From: Methylorubrum rhodesianum
GTDB lineage: Bacteria; Pseudomonadota; Alphaproteobacteria; Rhizobiales; Beijerinckiaceae
NCBI RefSeq assembly: GCF_014199985.1
Contig: NZ_JACHOS010000002.1
Coordinates: 248,001-312,000 of the forward strand
Reading direction: 5' to 3'
Length of the DNA: 64,000 bases
This document shows, in pieces, positions 44,500 to 54,462 of this stretch. Below the pieces are notes generated by a model. That model had not been told where the DNA came from and did no database searches. It worked only from the letters and a program-made list of their open reading frames with translations. The position numbers and the translations under genes are program-made. The stretch's first letter is position 1. Each line of letters opens with the position of its first letter.

Positions 44500-45482
44500 G
44501 GCGTCCCTCCTCCTGCGCCCGGCGCGGCCAGCGGGTCGGTGATCGGCCCGTAGATCTGCGGATAGGCCGGCGCGACGCCGTGCTTCACCGCCCAGAGATA
44601 CCAATTGTCCACCACGGTGCCGGTCAGCAGGATGCCGATGCCGCCGGTCAGCGTCGTCAGCACCGCGAACCACCACGCCCAGCGGTGAACCGACTCCATC
44701 GTGGCGTTGAAGCCCATGGTCCAGCGCCAGAACAGGGCGGCGCGCTCGGTCGCGGTGCCGCGGTCCACGATCTGATCGATCTCACGCTCGGCACCGTAGC
44801 GGCTGGTGGCGAGGATCGTCCCCCCGTGCATGGCAAACAGCAGCGTCGATCCGTACAGGAAGACGATCGAGAGCATGTGGAACGGGTTGTAGAACAGGTT
44901 ACCGTAGCGCAGCGAGAATGCGGCGGTCCAATCGAGGTGAGGGAATAGGCCGAAGGGCACAGCCTCGCTCCAGGAGCCCATCAGAAGCGGGCGGATGAAA
45001 CCGAGCACGAGATAGAGCCAGATCGCCGAGGCGAATGCCCAAGGGACGTGCGTGCCGAGGCCGAGCGCGCGGGCGCGACGATACATCCGAACCCACCACA
45101 GCAGGATCGAGGCGGTGAGGAAGAAGCCGGCGATCAGCCACCAGCCGCCCTCGTTGAGCGGCGGCAACACCTTGAGACCGTACTTGGGCAGCGGCGGCTC
45201 CAGGGCCAACCAGGGGAGCTGGCGCACGAACTGGATTGGGTCCCAGTTCACGCTGGCCCACATATTGAGGCCGATGATCTCGAAGGCGATCAGACCGCAG
45301 GCGAAGGACAGCGCCCCGAGATAGCCGCCATAGATCGGCCCGACCTGGGAATTGCCGATCAGTCCGAACAGGTAGCTGTTGAACGGCCGGCCGACGCGAG
45401 CGTCCGCCGAGATCGGAATCCCGTGCTCCGGTTCGACCGGGCGCACCTGCACCTGGGTGAAGATGTTCTGATAGTAGGCCAC
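44496..45482 (-). CDS. pufM: Photosynthetic reaction-centre M subunit
   Basis: A five-helix reaction-centre core protein. I use the GTG at 45482, because GGAGGGAGA lies just upstream and the product then begins [12 protein letters not shown] as in PufM. An ATG five codons earlier (45497) is possible. Conserved His ligands lie in FPHLDWT, NPFHML and MHGGTIL, for the special pair, accessory bacteriochlorophyll and non-haem iron. It pairs with PufL to hold the pigments and quinones. Its end overlaps pufC by 4 bp. Confidence 0.97.
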   Translation of the reverse strand: MAYYQNIFTQVQVRPVEPEHGIPISADARVGRPFNSYLFGLIGNSQVGPIYGGYLGALSFACGLIAFEIIGLNMWASVNWDPIQFVRQLPWLALEPPLPKYGLKVLPPLNEGGWWLIAGFFLTASILLWWVRMYRRARALGLGTHVPWAFASAIWLYLVLGFIRPLLMGSWSEAVPFGLFPHLDWTAAFSLRYGNLFYNPFHMLSIVFLYGSTLLFAMHGGTILATSRYGAEREIDQIVDRGTATERAALFWRWTMGFNATMESVHRWAWWFAVLTTLTGGIGILLTGTVVDNWYLWAVKHGVAPAYPQIYGPITDPLAAPGAGGGTP

Positions 45483-45607
45483 GGCGTCTCCCTCCATGGA
45501 CCTGCGGCCGTTCGAGGAGACTCACGCCGTCTGCGGAGATCCCCGCGCCCGAAGATCGGACCTGCGCCCTCAGGCCGGCCGGCGCGGACGCCGACCGGCG
45601 TTCCGTT

Positions 45608-46432
45608 TCACCGCCACACGGGCAGGTTGAGCCACCAGCCCCACCATTCCGGCCACCCCTGCGTCCAGAAGGGACCCGAGATGACGATGCAGACCGCACT
45701 CCAGAATCCCGCGGACAGCGCGAGGAACAGGCCGAGCCGGTGAATGCCGAGCGTCCCGATCGAGTAGCCGATCGTGTCGCGGAAATAGGTATCCTCGTGC
45801 TCCGGCGTCTTCACCGTCTCCCCCTTGGCGGGGTTGGTCGAGGACAGGATCAGCGAGCCGTGCAGTGCCAGCGCGAAGGTCGTCGTGAAGAAGAAGCTCA
45901 CGGCGAGCATGTGCGCGGGATTGTAATGGAAGTGCAGATACTGGTAGCCGGTGTTCGACACCCAATCGAGGTGGGAAAGAATGCCGTAGGGGAAGCCGTA
46001 GCCCCAGGCGCCCATCAGGAACGGGCGGATCACCACCAGCGTGACGTAGGCGAAGATCGCGACCGAGAAGGCGAACGGCACGTGGTAGCCGATGCCGAGC
46101 TTGCGGCAGATCTCGACCTCGCGCAGGGCCCAGGACGAGAACGCCCCGATCGCGCAGAAGGTGATGATCTGCCAGAGCCCCCCTTCCTTCAGGGGCGCCA
46201 GCGCCAGCCCGTATTTCAGGTCGGGCGGGGCGATGTTGATCTGCCAGATGTTCCAGGTCGGTCCGATCGCGGCGCCGTAGAGGATCAGGGCGGTGCCGAG
46301 CACCGAGAAGAAGATCGTCGTGACGCCGAAGAAGCCGACGTAGAACGGGCCGACCCAGAAATCGAACAGGTCTCCGCCCAGCAGGGTGCCGCCGCGGACC
46401 CTGTATTTGCGCTCGAAGCTCAGCATTGCCAT
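45608..46432 (-). CDS. pufL: Photosynthetic reaction-centre L subunit
   Basis: The 274-residue five-helix core protein begins with the family pattern [21 protein letters not shown]. His ligands are seen in [16 protein letters not shown] and LALHGSLIL. It forms the active-branch half of the photochemical centre. It is separated from pufA by 76 bp that contain a strong hairpin, and from pufM by 125 bp. The reading frame allows an ATG two codons downstream as well. Confidence 0.98.
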   Translation of the reverse strand: MAMLSFERKYRVRGGTLLGGDLFDFWVGPFYVGFFGVTTIFFSVLGTALILYGAAIGPTWNIWQINIAPPDLKYGLALAPLKEGGLWQIITFCAIGAFSSWALREVEICRKLGIGYHVPFAFSVAIFAYVTLVVIRPFLMGAWGYGFPYGILSHLDWVSNTGYQYLHFHYNPAHMLAVSFFFTTTFALALHGSLILSSTNPAKGETVKTPEHEDTYFRDTIGYSIGTLGIHRLGLFLALSAGFWSAVCIVISGPFWTQGWPEWWGWWLNLPVWR

Positions 46433-46463
46433 GGCGGAGATCCCCGGAATGAGGATGGAGGGT

Positions 46464-46490
46464 GCCGGGGCAGGCGCGCCCGCCCGCGGC
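46464..46490 (-). promoter_or_regulatory. Intercistronic hairpin between pufA and pufL
   Basis: The 27-base segment folds as GCCGGGGC-A-GG, loop CGCG, CC-C-GCCC-G-CGGC: ten GC pairs with one mismatch and one bulge. A smaller dyad ACCGG-N6-CCGGT (46494-46509) lies next to the pufA stop. In other purple bacteria, hairpins at this place stabilise pufBA mRNA relative to pufLM and raise light-harvesting over reaction-centre protein. The same role here is inference. Confidence 0.6.
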
Positions 46491-46508
46491 AGGACCGGAT
46501 AAGGCCGG

Positions 46509-46697
46509 TCAGCCCGGCATCGTCGGGAGGACGAGGCTGTGCGCGGCGGCGGCCTTGGCGGCCTTCGGGCCTTCCAGCCAGTTGAACCGGTCGGTGCTGA
46601 GCAGGATGAAGTGGATCAGCAGCGCCAGGACGAACAGGAAGGTGAAGAGCGCGACGAGGGTCCGCCGCGGATCGAACAGAAGCCAGATCTTGTGCAT
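46509..46697 (-). CDS. pufA: Light-harvesting complex 1 alpha polypeptide
   Basis: A 62-residue LH1 alpha chain. The N-terminus [12 protein letters not shown] is typical, followed by one membrane helix with the bacteriochlorophyll-ligand His (LLIHFILLS), then [10 protein letters not shown]. The ribosome site AGGAGA precedes the ATG. The Ala-rich tail AKAAAAHS may be processed. It associates with PufB in a ring around the reaction centre. pufB lies 11 bp upstream. Confidence 0.97.
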   Translation of the reverse strand: MHKIWLLFDPRRTLVALFTFLFVLALLIHFILLSTDRFNWLEGPKAAKAAAAHSLVLPTMPG

Positions 46698-46708
46698 CGT
46701 TCGTCTCC

Positions 46709-46939
46709 TCAGCCGATCATCGTCACGAGGCCGTGGGCGGCGTTCGTCACGCCGTCGAGGAGAGCGTAGCCCTTCTCTCCGGGGAGCCAGGGCCGCCACA
46801 GCCAGACGAGGATGTGGGCGACCACGGCGATCGCCGTGAAGATGATGAAGCTCGTCAGGAAGATCGCGTGAAATTCCTTGGCTTCGGGTTCCGTCAGCCC
46901 GGACAGGCTGCTCGGTCTTTCAGTGACTCCGTTGGCCAT
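46709..46939 (-). CDS. pufB: Light-harvesting complex 1 beta polypeptide
   Basis: A 76-residue LH1 beta chain. It contains the [21 protein letters not shown] segment of beta chains, the membrane helix with the ligand His ([13 protein letters not shown]) and the conserved aromatic end. The 15-residue tail after the RPWLPG motif is longer than in many homologues ([15 protein letters not shown]). The ATG at 46939 was chosen over in-frame upstream codons because the family starts here. Confidence 0.96.
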   Translation of the reverse strand: MANGVTERPSSLSGLTEPEAKEFHAIFLTSFIIFTAIAVVAHILVWLWRPWLPGEKGYALLDGVTNAAHGLVTMIG

Positions 46940-47056
46940 CGATCGAACCTCCGCTGGTTGTGCCGCGCGTTGAAAGGCGTGGCGGGTGTCGCCGTGACTC
47001 GATGACATCACGGCGCAGGGTCCCCCGTGTCACCGCACGGAAGTGTGTGGGGCGCG

Positions 47057-47362
47057 CTAGCCCATGAAGGCGAAGGGGATCGCCGAGACCGCCATGGCCT
47101 TGGCCTCGCCGAAGACGGAGCGACGCACCGGCAGCAGGCCGCGCCGCGTCGCCTGACCCGGCAGGACGCGCTGCACGATCGCCGCGGCGAGGAAGAACGG
47201 ATAGGTCGCAGCCAGGATGATCCGGAACTGGATCGCCTCGCTGTGCAGGCGCGACGATGCGGGCATCGATCGTTGCATGACGGCTCCCATGGCAGGTTGC
47301 TCCGCGAGCTTTCCGACCCCACACGGAGCCGGAGGGTGAAGGGGGTGGAGGAGCGCGCTCAT
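47057..47362 (-). CDS. pufQ: PufQ-like bacteriochlorophyll-synthesis cofactor
   Basis: The 101-residue protein lies exactly where pufQ lies in other purple bacteria, between bchZ and pufB. The ATG at 47362 overlaps the bchZ stop (ATGA) and has AGGAG upstream. It has a Pro-rich leader and a membrane segment [22 protein letters not shown], then a basic stretch. It may guide pigment precursors for assembly of light-harvesting proteins. The assignment rests on position and the single-helix layout more than on strong sequence identity. Internal ATG codons could give a shorter form. Confidence 0.65.
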   Translation of the reverse strand: MSALLHPLHPPAPCGVGKLAEQPAMGAVMQRSMPASSRLHSEAIQFRIILAATYPFFLAAAIVQRVLPGQATRRGLLPVRRSVFGEAKAMAVSAIPFAFMG

Positions 47363-48825
47363 GCAGCAACTCCTGCGGTGAGATCGCTCTGCGCCCGCTC
47401 GACGTGGTCGGTCGCCACGCGCTCGGCGGCGGCCCGGCGTGCCGCCCGTTCGGCGGCGTCGCGCAGGCGCTTGGCGGCGGAGATGCGCGTGAGAACGGGG
47501 TGCCGCTCGACCAGCGCGTCGAGCCGGGCACGGGCCGCCTCGTCCCAGGGCAGTTCCCGGTGCCTCCGGGCGGGGGTCGCCTCCACCGCATCCATGTCGC
47601 GAGCGAGCGGCAGGATGTGGAAGAGCATGTCGAACAGGGCGTTGCAGACCTCCTGGACGAGGTAGGTCGCGCCGGCGTAGCCCATGAACGGCGTGCCGGT
47701 GTGCCGCCGGATGATGGCGCCGGGAAACGAGGCCGGGACATAGGCCGTCCGGCCCGCGCTCTCGGCGAGATACATGCGCTCGTTGAAGGAGCCGAAGAGG
47801 ACGAGCGGCGGGTTCGCCCTGATCGCGTCCCGCACCGCGACGTTGTCGGGCTTGGTGCCGGCGGAGCGCGCGAAAGCGAAATGGCAGGGCAGTCCCATTT
47901 CCTCTTCGAGGAAGTGGCGCACGCCGCGGGAATAGGTTTCGGTCGCGACGATGCCGAAGCTCGCCGTGCCGAAGAAGTCCTGCGTGACCGAGCGCCACAG
48001 GTCCCAGACCGGCTTGATCGTGGTGTGTCGCTCGCGCTCGATGAAGGGCTCCGGGTCGAGGCCCAGGATCTCGCCGAGCGAGCGCAGGAACTTGGTGGTC
48101 GAGAGCACCCCGATCGGCGCCTGGAGATAGGGCCGCTCCAGGCTCTCGCAGAGCAGGCGGCCGAACTCGCGGTAGAGGCAGATGTTGGCGTCCGCGTTGA
48201 CGAGCTTCGGCACGTCGGCGAGATGCGCGCCGAGCGGGAAGGTGAGGTTCACCTCGGCGCCGATGCCCTCCACCAGGCGGCGGATCTCGGCGAGATCGGA
48301 GGCCATGTTGAAGGTGCCGTAGGCCGGGCCGATGATGTTGACCCGCGGCCGCTCCCCGGGCTTGCGCTCGGGTCGAGCCGGAATGCCCTTCTTGGCGAAG
48401 CGCCGGGCGCCGTATTCCTGCCAGAGCCAGCTCATCGCCCGGTCGGCGGCTTGCCACTGGTCCTCGTCGATGGTGCGCGGCAGGAAGCGCTGCAGTCCGG
48501 TCCCTTCCGGCGTGACGCCGCCGCCGATCATCTCGGCGATCGAGCCCGTGACCACGACGCTCGGCTGGCCGGGATCGAGCGTGGCGTGCGCCCGCTTCAT
48601 CGCCCCTTCCGTGCCGTGGCGCCCGAGCTCCTCTTCCGCCAAGCCGGTGACGACGATCGGCAGTTCGTGCGGCGGCAGCGCGTCGGTGTAGTGCAGCACC
48701 GAGGTGACCGGCAGGTTCTCGCAGCCCACGGGGCCGTCGATGACGACCTGCAGGCCCTTGATCGCCGTGAAGACGTAGACCGCCCCCCAGTAGCCGCCGG
48801 CCCGGTCGTGATCGAGGATCAGCAT
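47359..48825 (-). CDS. bchZ: Chlorophyllide a reductase subunit Z
   Basis: About 488 residues from the ATG at 48825, a start that overlaps the bchY stop (TGATG). A GTG one codon upstream is also possible. The protein is nitrogenase NifK-like: [26 protein letters not shown] with the cluster-ligand Cys, [11 protein letters not shown] and a C-terminal segment with [11 protein letters not shown]. With BchX and BchY it reduces ring B of chlorophyllide a to the bacteriochlorin. It is coupled to pufQ by a 4-bp overlap. Confidence 0.97.
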   Translation of the reverse strand: MLILDHDRAGGYWGAVYVFTAIKGLQVVIDGPVGCENLPVTSVLHYTDALPPHELPIVVTGLAEEELGRHGTEGAMKRAHATLDPGQPSVVVTGSIAEMIGGGVTPEGTGLQRFLPRTIDEDQWQAADRAMSWLWQEYGARRFAKKGIPARPERKPGERPRVNIIGPAYGTFNMASDLAEIRRLVEGIGAEVNLTFPLGAHLADVPKLVNADANICLYREFGRLLCESLERPYLQAPIGVLSTTKFLRSLGEILGLDPEPFIERERHTTIKPVWDLWRSVTQDFFGTASFGIVATETYSRGVRHFLEEEMGLPCHFAFARSAGTKPDNVAVRDAIRANPPLVLFGSFNERMYLAESAGRTAYVPASFPGAIIRRHTGTPFMGYAGATYLVQEVCNALFDMLFHILPLARDMDAVEATPARRHRELPWDEAARARLDALVERHPVLTRISAAKRLRDAAERAARRAAAERVATDHVERAQSDLTAGVAA

Positions 48826-50351
48826 CACGCCATCTCCCCGACCGGTTTCTCGGCGGCTCGCGCCTTCGGCGCGGCCTTGGCCTGCGGCACGTCCTGCCAG
48901 ATGCCGGCGGCGTGACCGGTGCCGACGCCCTCGAAGAAGGCGCGCATCGCGTCGAAACGCGGGCGGTTGGCGAGGGCAGCGTTCACCACCTTGGCGAGCG
49001 AGCCGGCCCCGGCCGCGCCCATCAGCGGACGCGCCGAGATGAGGTTGGTGAAGTAGAGCGCCGGTGTGCCGGCCTCCTTCGCCTTCTGCACCACCGGAGT
49101 CGTGCCGATGGCAAGATCCGGGCGGAAGGCCGCCAAGGCCGCGAGATCGTCCTCCAGCGAGGCACGGTAGCGGACGCTGACGCCGCGCTCCTCGAGCCAG
49201 ACCCGGTCGGGTTCGGACCAGGGCGTGCGCGGGCAGGCCGTACCGACATAGGGAACGTCGGCGCCGCTCTCGACGAGGAGGCGTGCGACAAGCAGCTCCG
49301 AACCCTCGTAGCCCGACAGCGTGATGCGGCCGCGAATCGGCGCGGCGGACAGGGCGCCGCGGATCACCGGCAGCAGCCGGTTCTGGGCAGCGGCGATCTG
49401 CTCCCGCGGCACGTCGCAGACAGTGCCGATGGCGGTGAGCCAGTCGGCAGTGCCGTCATGGCCGACGGGGGCGGAGCCCACCACCGGACGGCCGGCCGCC
49501 TCGAACTCGCGCACGCTCGCGGTGTAGAACGGATGGATCGCCGCCACGGCCGCCGCGTCGAGGGCGCCGTAGAGCTCGCGCCATTCCCGGGTCGGCACGA
49601 CGGGGCCGGCGCTGAGGCCGAGGGGTTCGAGCAGGCCGCCGATCACGACGGGATCGGCCGGGAACATCTCACCGAGCAGCGCGACCGTCGGGCGCTGCGA
49701 GCGGCCGCCGCGCGGCGCCTGGACCGGCCCGCTCTCCGCCTCGCTGCGGGCGAACTTGAGCATCGCGCCGGCCAGCACATCCTTGGCCTCGGCATGGGTC
49801 GGCACGCCGAAGCCCGGCACGTCGATGCCGATGACCCGCACCCCGTCGATCTGCTTGGGCAGCAGTCGCAACGGCACGCCGGACGCGGTCGGGACGCAGA
49901 GGTTGATGACGACGATCGCGTCGAACTCATCGGGTCTAGCCGAGGCGTGGACCGCCTCACGGATGTCCTCGAACAGCTTGCCGGTGACGAGGGTTTCGGA
50001 ATTGAACGGCACGTAGCCGACGCTGCGCCGCGCGCCGTAGAAGTGCGAGGTGAAGGTGAGGCCGTAGACGCAGCAGGCGGAGCCCGAGAGGATCGTCGCC
50101 GTGCGGCGCATCCGCAGGCCGACGCGCAGGGAGCCGAAGGCCGGGCACATGCTCTGCGGCTGGTCGTGCGGTCCCGTCGGATAGTCCCGCCCGTACTGCG
50201 CCAGCGTGTCGGACATCCCGGCGGCCTCTGCCGCTGCGCGCATCGCATCCTTGCCGGCATGGCAGCCGAGCCCATCGCCCTGGGTGGCGGCGAGGTCGAT
50301 GCCGTCGGGGCGGCGAGCGCGGAGCGCGGCGATATCGAGGCTGACCGCCAT
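48825..50351 (-). CDS. bchY: Chlorophyllide a reductase subunit Y
   Basis: The 508-residue NifD-like partner of BchZ contains [28 protein letters not shown] (candidate iron-sulfur cluster Cys), [20 protein letters not shown] and [11 protein letters not shown]. It binds the substrate porphyrin together with BchZ. It starts 3 bp after the bchX stop. The C-terminal Ala/Lys-rich tail is probably disordered. Confidence 0.97.
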   Translation of the reverse strand: MAVSLDIAALRARRPDGIDLAATQGDGLGCHAGKDAMRAAAEAAGMSDTLAQYGRDYPTGPHDQPQSMCPAFGSLRVGLRMRRTATILSGSACCVYGLTFTSHFYGARRSVGYVPFNSETLVTGKLFEDIREAVHASARPDEFDAIVVINLCVPTASGVPLRLLPKQIDGVRVIGIDVPGFGVPTHAEAKDVLAGAMLKFARSEAESGPVQAPRGGRSQRPTVALLGEMFPADPVVIGGLLEPLGLSAGPVVPTREWRELYGALDAAAVAAIHPFYTASVREFEAAGRPVVGSAPVGHDGTADWLTAIGTVCDVPREQIAAAQNRLLPVIRGALSAAPIRGRITLSGYEGSELLVARLLVESGADVPYVGTACPRTPWSEPDRVWLEERGVSVRYRASLEDDLAALAAFRPDLAIGTTPVVQKAKEAGTPALYFTNLISARPLMGAAGAGSLAKVVNAALANRPRFDAMRAFFEGVGTGHAAGIWQDVPQAKAAPKARAAEKPVGEMA

Positions 50352-50354
50352 GGC

Positions 50355-51356
50355 TCAGACCTCGTCGTAGATGACTTCGAGGGACGGCTTGGCGAGGCTC
50401 ACCCGCCCGCACATGTCCTCGAGGGTGGCAGGTTCGAGCACCACGTCGCGGCCGGTCGCCTCGCTGGAGAACAGACCGAGCAGCCCGTCCTGGCTCAGCG
50501 GCTTCGGCTGGTGCGGCGCGGCGGCCGCCACGTTCCGCGCGAGATCGGCGAAGAGCGGGCCCCAGCGCCCGTCGGGCTCGCCGATGATCTCGTAATTCGC
50601 GCTCTTGCGGCGAATGTCTTCGTGGGCCGGGATGGAGGCCAGGACCGGGACTCCGGCAGCTTCCGCAAAGGCCTGAGCCTCTCCGGTGCCGTCATCCTTG
50701 TTGATGACGAGGCCGCCGACACCGACATTGCCGCCGAGCTTGCGGAAATACTCCACCGCCGAGCAGACGTTGTTGGCGACGTAGAGCGATTGCAGGTCGT
50801 TGGAGCCGACGACGATGACCTTCTGGCACATGTCGCGGGCGATCGGCAGGCCGAAGCCGCCGCAGACCACGTCGCCGAGGAAGTCGAGCAGGACGTAGTC
50901 GAAGCCCCACTCGTGAAAGCCGAGCTTTTCCAGAAGCTCGAAGCCGTGGATGATGCCGCGCCCGCCGCAGCCGCGGCCGACCTCCGGCCCGCCCAATTCC
51001 ATCGCGTAGACGCCGTCGCGCTTGAAGCAGACGTCGCCGATGGCGACCGCCTCGCCCGCGAGCTTCTTTCGGGTCGAGGTCTCGATGATGGTCGGGCAGG
51101 CACGCCCGCCGAACAGAAGCGAGGTCGTGTCGCTCTTCGGGTCGCAGCCGATCAGCAGCACCTTACGTCCCTGCTGGGCCATCATGTAGCTGAGATTGGC
51201 AAGGGTGAACGACTTGCCGATGCCGCCCTTGCCGTAGATCGCGATGATCTGCGTCTCGCGTTTCACCTCACCGGTCGCGACCGGATCGGGCTCGATTGCG
51301 GCCTCGTCCCGCAGCGTCGCGGCGGCGAGCGCCGCCTTGTTGAGCTGAAGGTTCAT
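50355..51356 (-). CDS. bchX: Chlorophyllide a reductase iron protein subunit X
   Basis: A 333-residue NifH-like ATPase with the P-loop YGKGGIGKSFT, the cluster-binding Cys in GRACPT and GRGCGGRGI, and LLDFLGDVVCGGFG. It donates electrons to BchYZ in ATP-dependent steps. The ATG at 51356 overlaps the bchC stop by 4 bp. The N-terminal 35 residues are a family-typical extension with several acidic residues. Confidence 0.97.
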   Translation of the reverse strand: MNLQLNKAALAAATLRDEAAIEPDPVATGEVKRETQIIAIYGKGGIGKSFTLANLSYMMAQQGRKVLLIGCDPKSDTTSLLFGGRACPTIIETSTRKKLAGEAVAIGDVCFKRDGVYAMELGGPEVGRGCGGRGIIHGFELLEKLGFHEWGFDYVLLDFLGDVVCGGFGLPIARDMCQKVIVVGSNDLQSLYVANNVCSAVEYFRKLGGNVGVGGLVINKDDGTGEAQAFAEAAGVPVLASIPAHEDIRRKSANYEIIGEPDGRWGPLFADLARNVAAAAPHQPKPLSQDGLLGLFSSEATGRDVVLEPATLEDMCGRVSLAKPSLEVIYDEV

Positions 51357-52291
51357 GAGCAGGTCCTCCAATCGAGGATCATCTTCAGGCAGGCCGGGTC
51401 GGCGAAGGCGGTGCGGTAGGCGCCCTCCGCCTGCGTCGCCGGCACGCGGTGGGTGATCAGTCCGTCGAGGGACAGGCTTCCGCCTTCGACCAGCGCCCGG
51501 ACGGCGGCGAGATCGCCCGGCCGCCACTCCGCCGAGACCCGGATTCGGGCCTCGCGCATGAAAGCGGGAGGGAAGGTGAAGGTAAGGGGCGCTTCATAGA
51601 AGCCGGCGAGCACGATCTCGCCGCCGGGGGCGAGCCGGCCGATGAGCGTATCGAGCAGGCTCGCATCGCCGCTGACATCGGTGATGGTCGCGTAGTCGCG
51701 CGCGGGATCGTCGTCGGGCGACAGCACCGCGTAGCCGAAGGTTCCGTTCGCGCGAAGCGGCTCGCGTTCCCACACCACCGGCGTGCCGCCCGCGAGCAGC
51801 GTCAGCCGCGCGAGCAGCCGACCGAGCACGCCGTGGCCGACGATCAGGTTGCGCTCGCCGGGAACGATTCCGGACAGGGCATGGTAGGCGGTCGCCGCGA
51901 GAGCGATCAGGCAGGCGCGGTCGCCGAGCGCGGCATCCACCGGAACGAGTCGGGCGGCCGGGGCAATCAGGTGCGAGGCCGCTCCACCGAACAGGCCGTT
52001 GACCTCGCCGAAGCAGCGGGCGCCGGGCACGAACACGGTCTGTCCGACGCGCAGGCCGCTTCCAGCCGCCGTTTCGATCACCGTGCCGACCGACTCGTAG
52101 CCGGGCACCAAGGGGTAGCCCATGCCCGGGAAGGGCGGCATGCGGCCCGACCAGAGCAGGCGCTCGGTTCCCGTGCTGATCCCGCTCCGAGACACCGCAA
52201 CGACCGCGTCGCCCTCGACGGCGGGCGTGAGCGCGAGGCGGTTGAGCGCCAGGTGCTCCGGTCGTTCAAGGACGACGGCCAACGCCTCCAT
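51353..52291 (-). CDS. bchC: 3-hydroxyethyl bacteriochlorophyllide a dehydrogenase
   Basis: The 312-residue NAD-dependent alcohol dehydrogenase of the MDR group opens with the family-typical SGISTGTERLLWSGRMPPFPG, followed by VPGYESVG and a Rossmann region around NLIVGHGVLGRLLARL. It oxidises the 3-hydroxyethyl group to the acetyl group of bacteriochlorophyll a. The ribosome site GGGAG precedes the ATG. It is the first gene of the bchCXYZ-puf unit, behind a PpsR-type box at 52346-52363. Confidence 0.96.
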   Translation of the reverse strand: MEALAVVLERPEHLALNRLALTPAVEGDAVVAVSRSGISTGTERLLWSGRMPPFPGMGYPLVPGYESVGTVIETAAGSGLRVGQTVFVPGARCFGEVNGLFGGAASHLIAPAARLVPVDAALGDRACLIALAATAYHALSGIVPGERNLIVGHGVLGRLLARLTLLAGGTPVVWEREPLRANGTFGYAVLSPDDDPARDYATITDVSGDASLLDTLIGRLAPGGEIVLAGFYEAPLTFTFPPAFMREARIRVSAEWRPGDLAAVRALVEGGSLSLDGLITHRVPATQAEGAYRTAFADPACLKMILDWRTCS

Positions 52292-52345
52292 CTCCCTGCC
52301 TCCGCCCTATGCCAGTTGCGACTCTGCGACTGCAGGATCGATGAG

Positions 52346-52363
52346 TGTCATCCTAGATAGACA
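52346..52363 (-). promoter_or_regulatory. PpsR/CrtJ-type box upstream of bchC
   Basis: TGTCATCCTAGATAGACA matches the PpsR/CrtJ consensus TGT-N12-ACA exactly in spacing. It lies 54 bp upstream of the bchC ATG, in the short gap to crtF. In known systems PpsR represses these promoters under oxygen. The match is direct; the use is inferred. Confidence 0.7.
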
Positions 52364-52395
52364 CTGTCACACGTCAAGTGATGTTTACGGATCGA

Positions 52396-53553
52396 TCAAC
52401 GTCCGGCTGTCAGCAGCCGCGCGAGAAGCGGCCGGCGCGTCTGTCGCTCTCGAATGCCGCTGAAGCCGGCCTGCACGAGCAGCTCAGAGAGCTCCCTCGC
52501 ACTACGAGGTCGGCCGCTGCCCATCGCGAGGAGATAAAATCCTAAATAAGCGTCGCCGACGGGCTCGGCCCCGGCCGTTCCGGCGAAGGGTTCGGCGATG
52601 GCGAGGAGCCCGCCGGGCGGCAGCGCCGCATGGGCCGCGCGCAGGAGCGCCATGGCGCTGGCGTCGTCGTGGTCGTGAACGACGCGAACCAGGGTGATGA
52701 CGTCGGCACCGGGGGGCAGCGGCCCGTCGAGGAAGGTCTGGCCGAGGCAGCACACGCGATCGCCGAGCCCCTCGGCGGCGAGGCGAGTGCCGGCGCGTTC
52801 GGCGACCGGTGGGAGATCGAGCAGGCGCAGCGCCAGATCCGGGTGGCGGCGGGCGGCGTGAGCCAGGAAGACGCCCTCCCCGCCCCCGACATCCATCAGG
52901 CAGGTCCGGCCGGCGAGCGGCAGCGCATCGAGCACGTCCGCCGCGATCAGCGCCTGGGAGGCTGCCATCAGCCCGCTATAGGCGGCCACCGATTCCGGGT
53001 CGACCGGCGCGGTGTTTCCCCCATCGGCATAGGGCCAGTAGCTGGCGAGCCGAGTCGGTTCGGCCTCGCCGCGCAGCAACGCGACCGGGTCGGCCAAATC
53101 GGCGTAGAGCATGGCGTGATGCTCGATCATCAGGGCGATCGAAGGGTTGCCGATCAGCGCCGCCCCGAGATCGGCGAGCGCGAACCGACCGTCAGGCAAT
53201 CGCCTGATCAGGTTCAGCGAGGCGGCGGCTCTCAGAAGGGTCAGGCCTCGGTCCGGAGGCAGGCCGAGACGGCGGGCGATGGTCTCGGGAGAGAGCGGGC
53301 CGTCGCGCAGCAATCCGAACAGGTCGAACCGGACACAGGCGAACAGTACCTGCGCGTAGACGAAGCCGGCGCAGAGATCGAACAGGGCCCGTGTGTTGCG
53401 CCGCGCGATCCGGCGCGTGAACGGAAACCCGGCCGCCCAGCGCTGAAAGCCGGGGGACGCCACAAGCCGGTTGCGCAGGGCGAGCCAGCGCTCGCGCCAG
53501 CCGGGATGCCGCGGCGCCGGTCCAACCTCCGTCGTCGCTCCCGGCGTCACCAC
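52396..53553 (-). CDS. crtF: Hydroxyneurosporene O-methyltransferase (CrtF-type)
   Basis: The 385-residue class I methyltransferase has the S-adenosylmethionine motif LMDVGGGEGVFL near residue 215, a second acidic motif (LRLLDLPPV) and VVHDHDD. The N-terminal helical dimerisation region resembles plant and bacterial O-methyltransferases. It methylates the 1-hydroxy group of carotenoids in the spheroidene/spirilloxanthin route. Start is a GTG, 4 bp after the crtE stop. The pair crtE-crtF is transcribed from the divergent promoter at about 54450. Confidence 0.92.
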   Translation of the reverse strand: MVTPGATTEVGPAPRHPGWRERWLALRNRLVASPGFQRWAAGFPFTRRIARRNTRALFDLCAGFVYAQVLFACVRFDLFGLLRDGPLSPETIARRLGLPPDRGLTLLRAAASLNLIRRLPDGRFALADLGAALIGNPSIALMIEHHAMLYADLADPVALLRGEAEPTRLASYWPYADGGNTAPVDPESVAAYSGLMAASQALIAADVLDALPLAGRTCLMDVGGGEGVFLAHAARRHPDLALRLLDLPPVAERAGTRLAAEGLGDRVCCLGQTFLDGPLPPGADVITLVRVVHDHDDASAMALLRAAHAALPPGGLLAIAEPFAGTAGAEPVGDAYLGFYLLAMGSGRPRSARELSELLVQAGFSGIRERQTRRPLLARLLTAGR

Positions 53554-53557
53554 AGGG

Positions 53558-54424
53558 TCACGCCGCTTCGCGCAGCGAGGCGGGTAGAAACAGGCGCGTC
53601 TGCGCCTCGATCTCGGCGCGCATCACAGCCTGTCCCGAACAATCCGGGATCACCTCCACCGCCTCCCGTGTCAGCCGCCTGAGTCGCTCCAGCGCGCCGC
53701 CCATGCCGAGCAAGGCGGCGGCATTCGGGCGTCCGAGGGTCGCATCGCGGCCGGCGGGCTTGCCGATCTCCTCCTGGCGGCAAGCCACGTCGCGCAGGTC
53801 GTCGGCGACTTGGTAGGCCTCGCCGAGGCATTCACCGAGCAGGCGCCACGGCAGGGGCGCCGCGCCGGCCGCCGCCGCGCCCGCGACAGTGGCGGCGGCG
53901 AACAGCGCACCGGTCTTGGCCTGCTGGTACTCGACCAGATCGACATGCGGTTCGGATTCCCAGGCTTGGCCCGCGACGATGCCCGACGGCGACCCGACCG
54001 CGCGCGCGACAAGCCCGACAAGGGCAGCGAGCCGCCCCGGCGAGCGGGCCGCCCCCCGCGCCAGCGTCTCGAAGGCGGCGACGATGAGCGCATCGCCGGT
54101 GAGCACGGCGAGGGGAACGCCGAAGGCGGCGTGAACCGACGGCTTCTGGCGGCGCATCGGCGCATCGTCGAAGCAGGGCAGGTCGTCGTGGACGAGGGAG
54201 GCACAGTGCAGCAGCTCGATCGCCGCCGCAGCGGCATCCGACGCGGCGGGGTCGTCGTCTCCGCAGGCCCGAGCCACGGCGAGACACAGCCGCGGACGGA
54301 TCCGATGGCCGCCGGGAAAGACGGAATAGCGGATCGCTTCGGCCAGCAGCGGCGGCGCTCCCGGCGCCTCCGCATGCGAGACCGCCACATCCAGCACTGC
54401 CTCAATCCGCCTGCCGACGTCCAT
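53558..54424 (-). CDS. crtE: Geranylgeranyl diphosphate synthase
   Basis: The 288-residue trans-prenyltransferase has the first Asp-rich motif in LVHDDLPCFDDAPMRR and the second in QVADDLRDVA, with the GG(K/H) region HRIRPRL upstream. It makes the C20 precursor for carotenoids (and the phytyl tail). The ATG at 54424 with GGGAGG upstream was chosen over a TTG six codons earlier. It is the first gene of the crtEF unit. Confidence 0.95.
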   Translation of the reverse strand: MDVGRRIEAVLDVAVSHAEAPGAPPLLAEAIRYSVFPGGHRIRPRLCLAVARACGDDDPAASDAAAAAIELLHCASLVHDDLPCFDDAPMRRQKPSVHAAFGVPLAVLTGDALIVAAFETLARGAARSPGRLAALVGLVARAVGSPSGIVAGQAWESEPHVDLVEYQQAKTGALFAAATVAGAAAAGAAPLPWRLLGECLGEAYQVADDLRDVACRQEEIGKPAGRDATLGRPNAAALLGMGGALERLRRLTREAVEVIPDCSGQAVMRAEIEAQTRLFLPASLREAA

Positions 54425-54462
54425 CGTGACCTCCCGGGTCAAATCATGTTGTCATTCTCATG

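Noticed and set aside
46987..47007. Possible PpsR box TGT...ACA upstream of pufB
   Set aside because: The spacing is 15 bases, not 12, and the centre is not symmetric.
48912..51419. 835-codon open frame on the plus strand over bchY-bchX
   Set aside because: Antisense shadow of nitrogenase-like genes with clear motifs on the minus strand.
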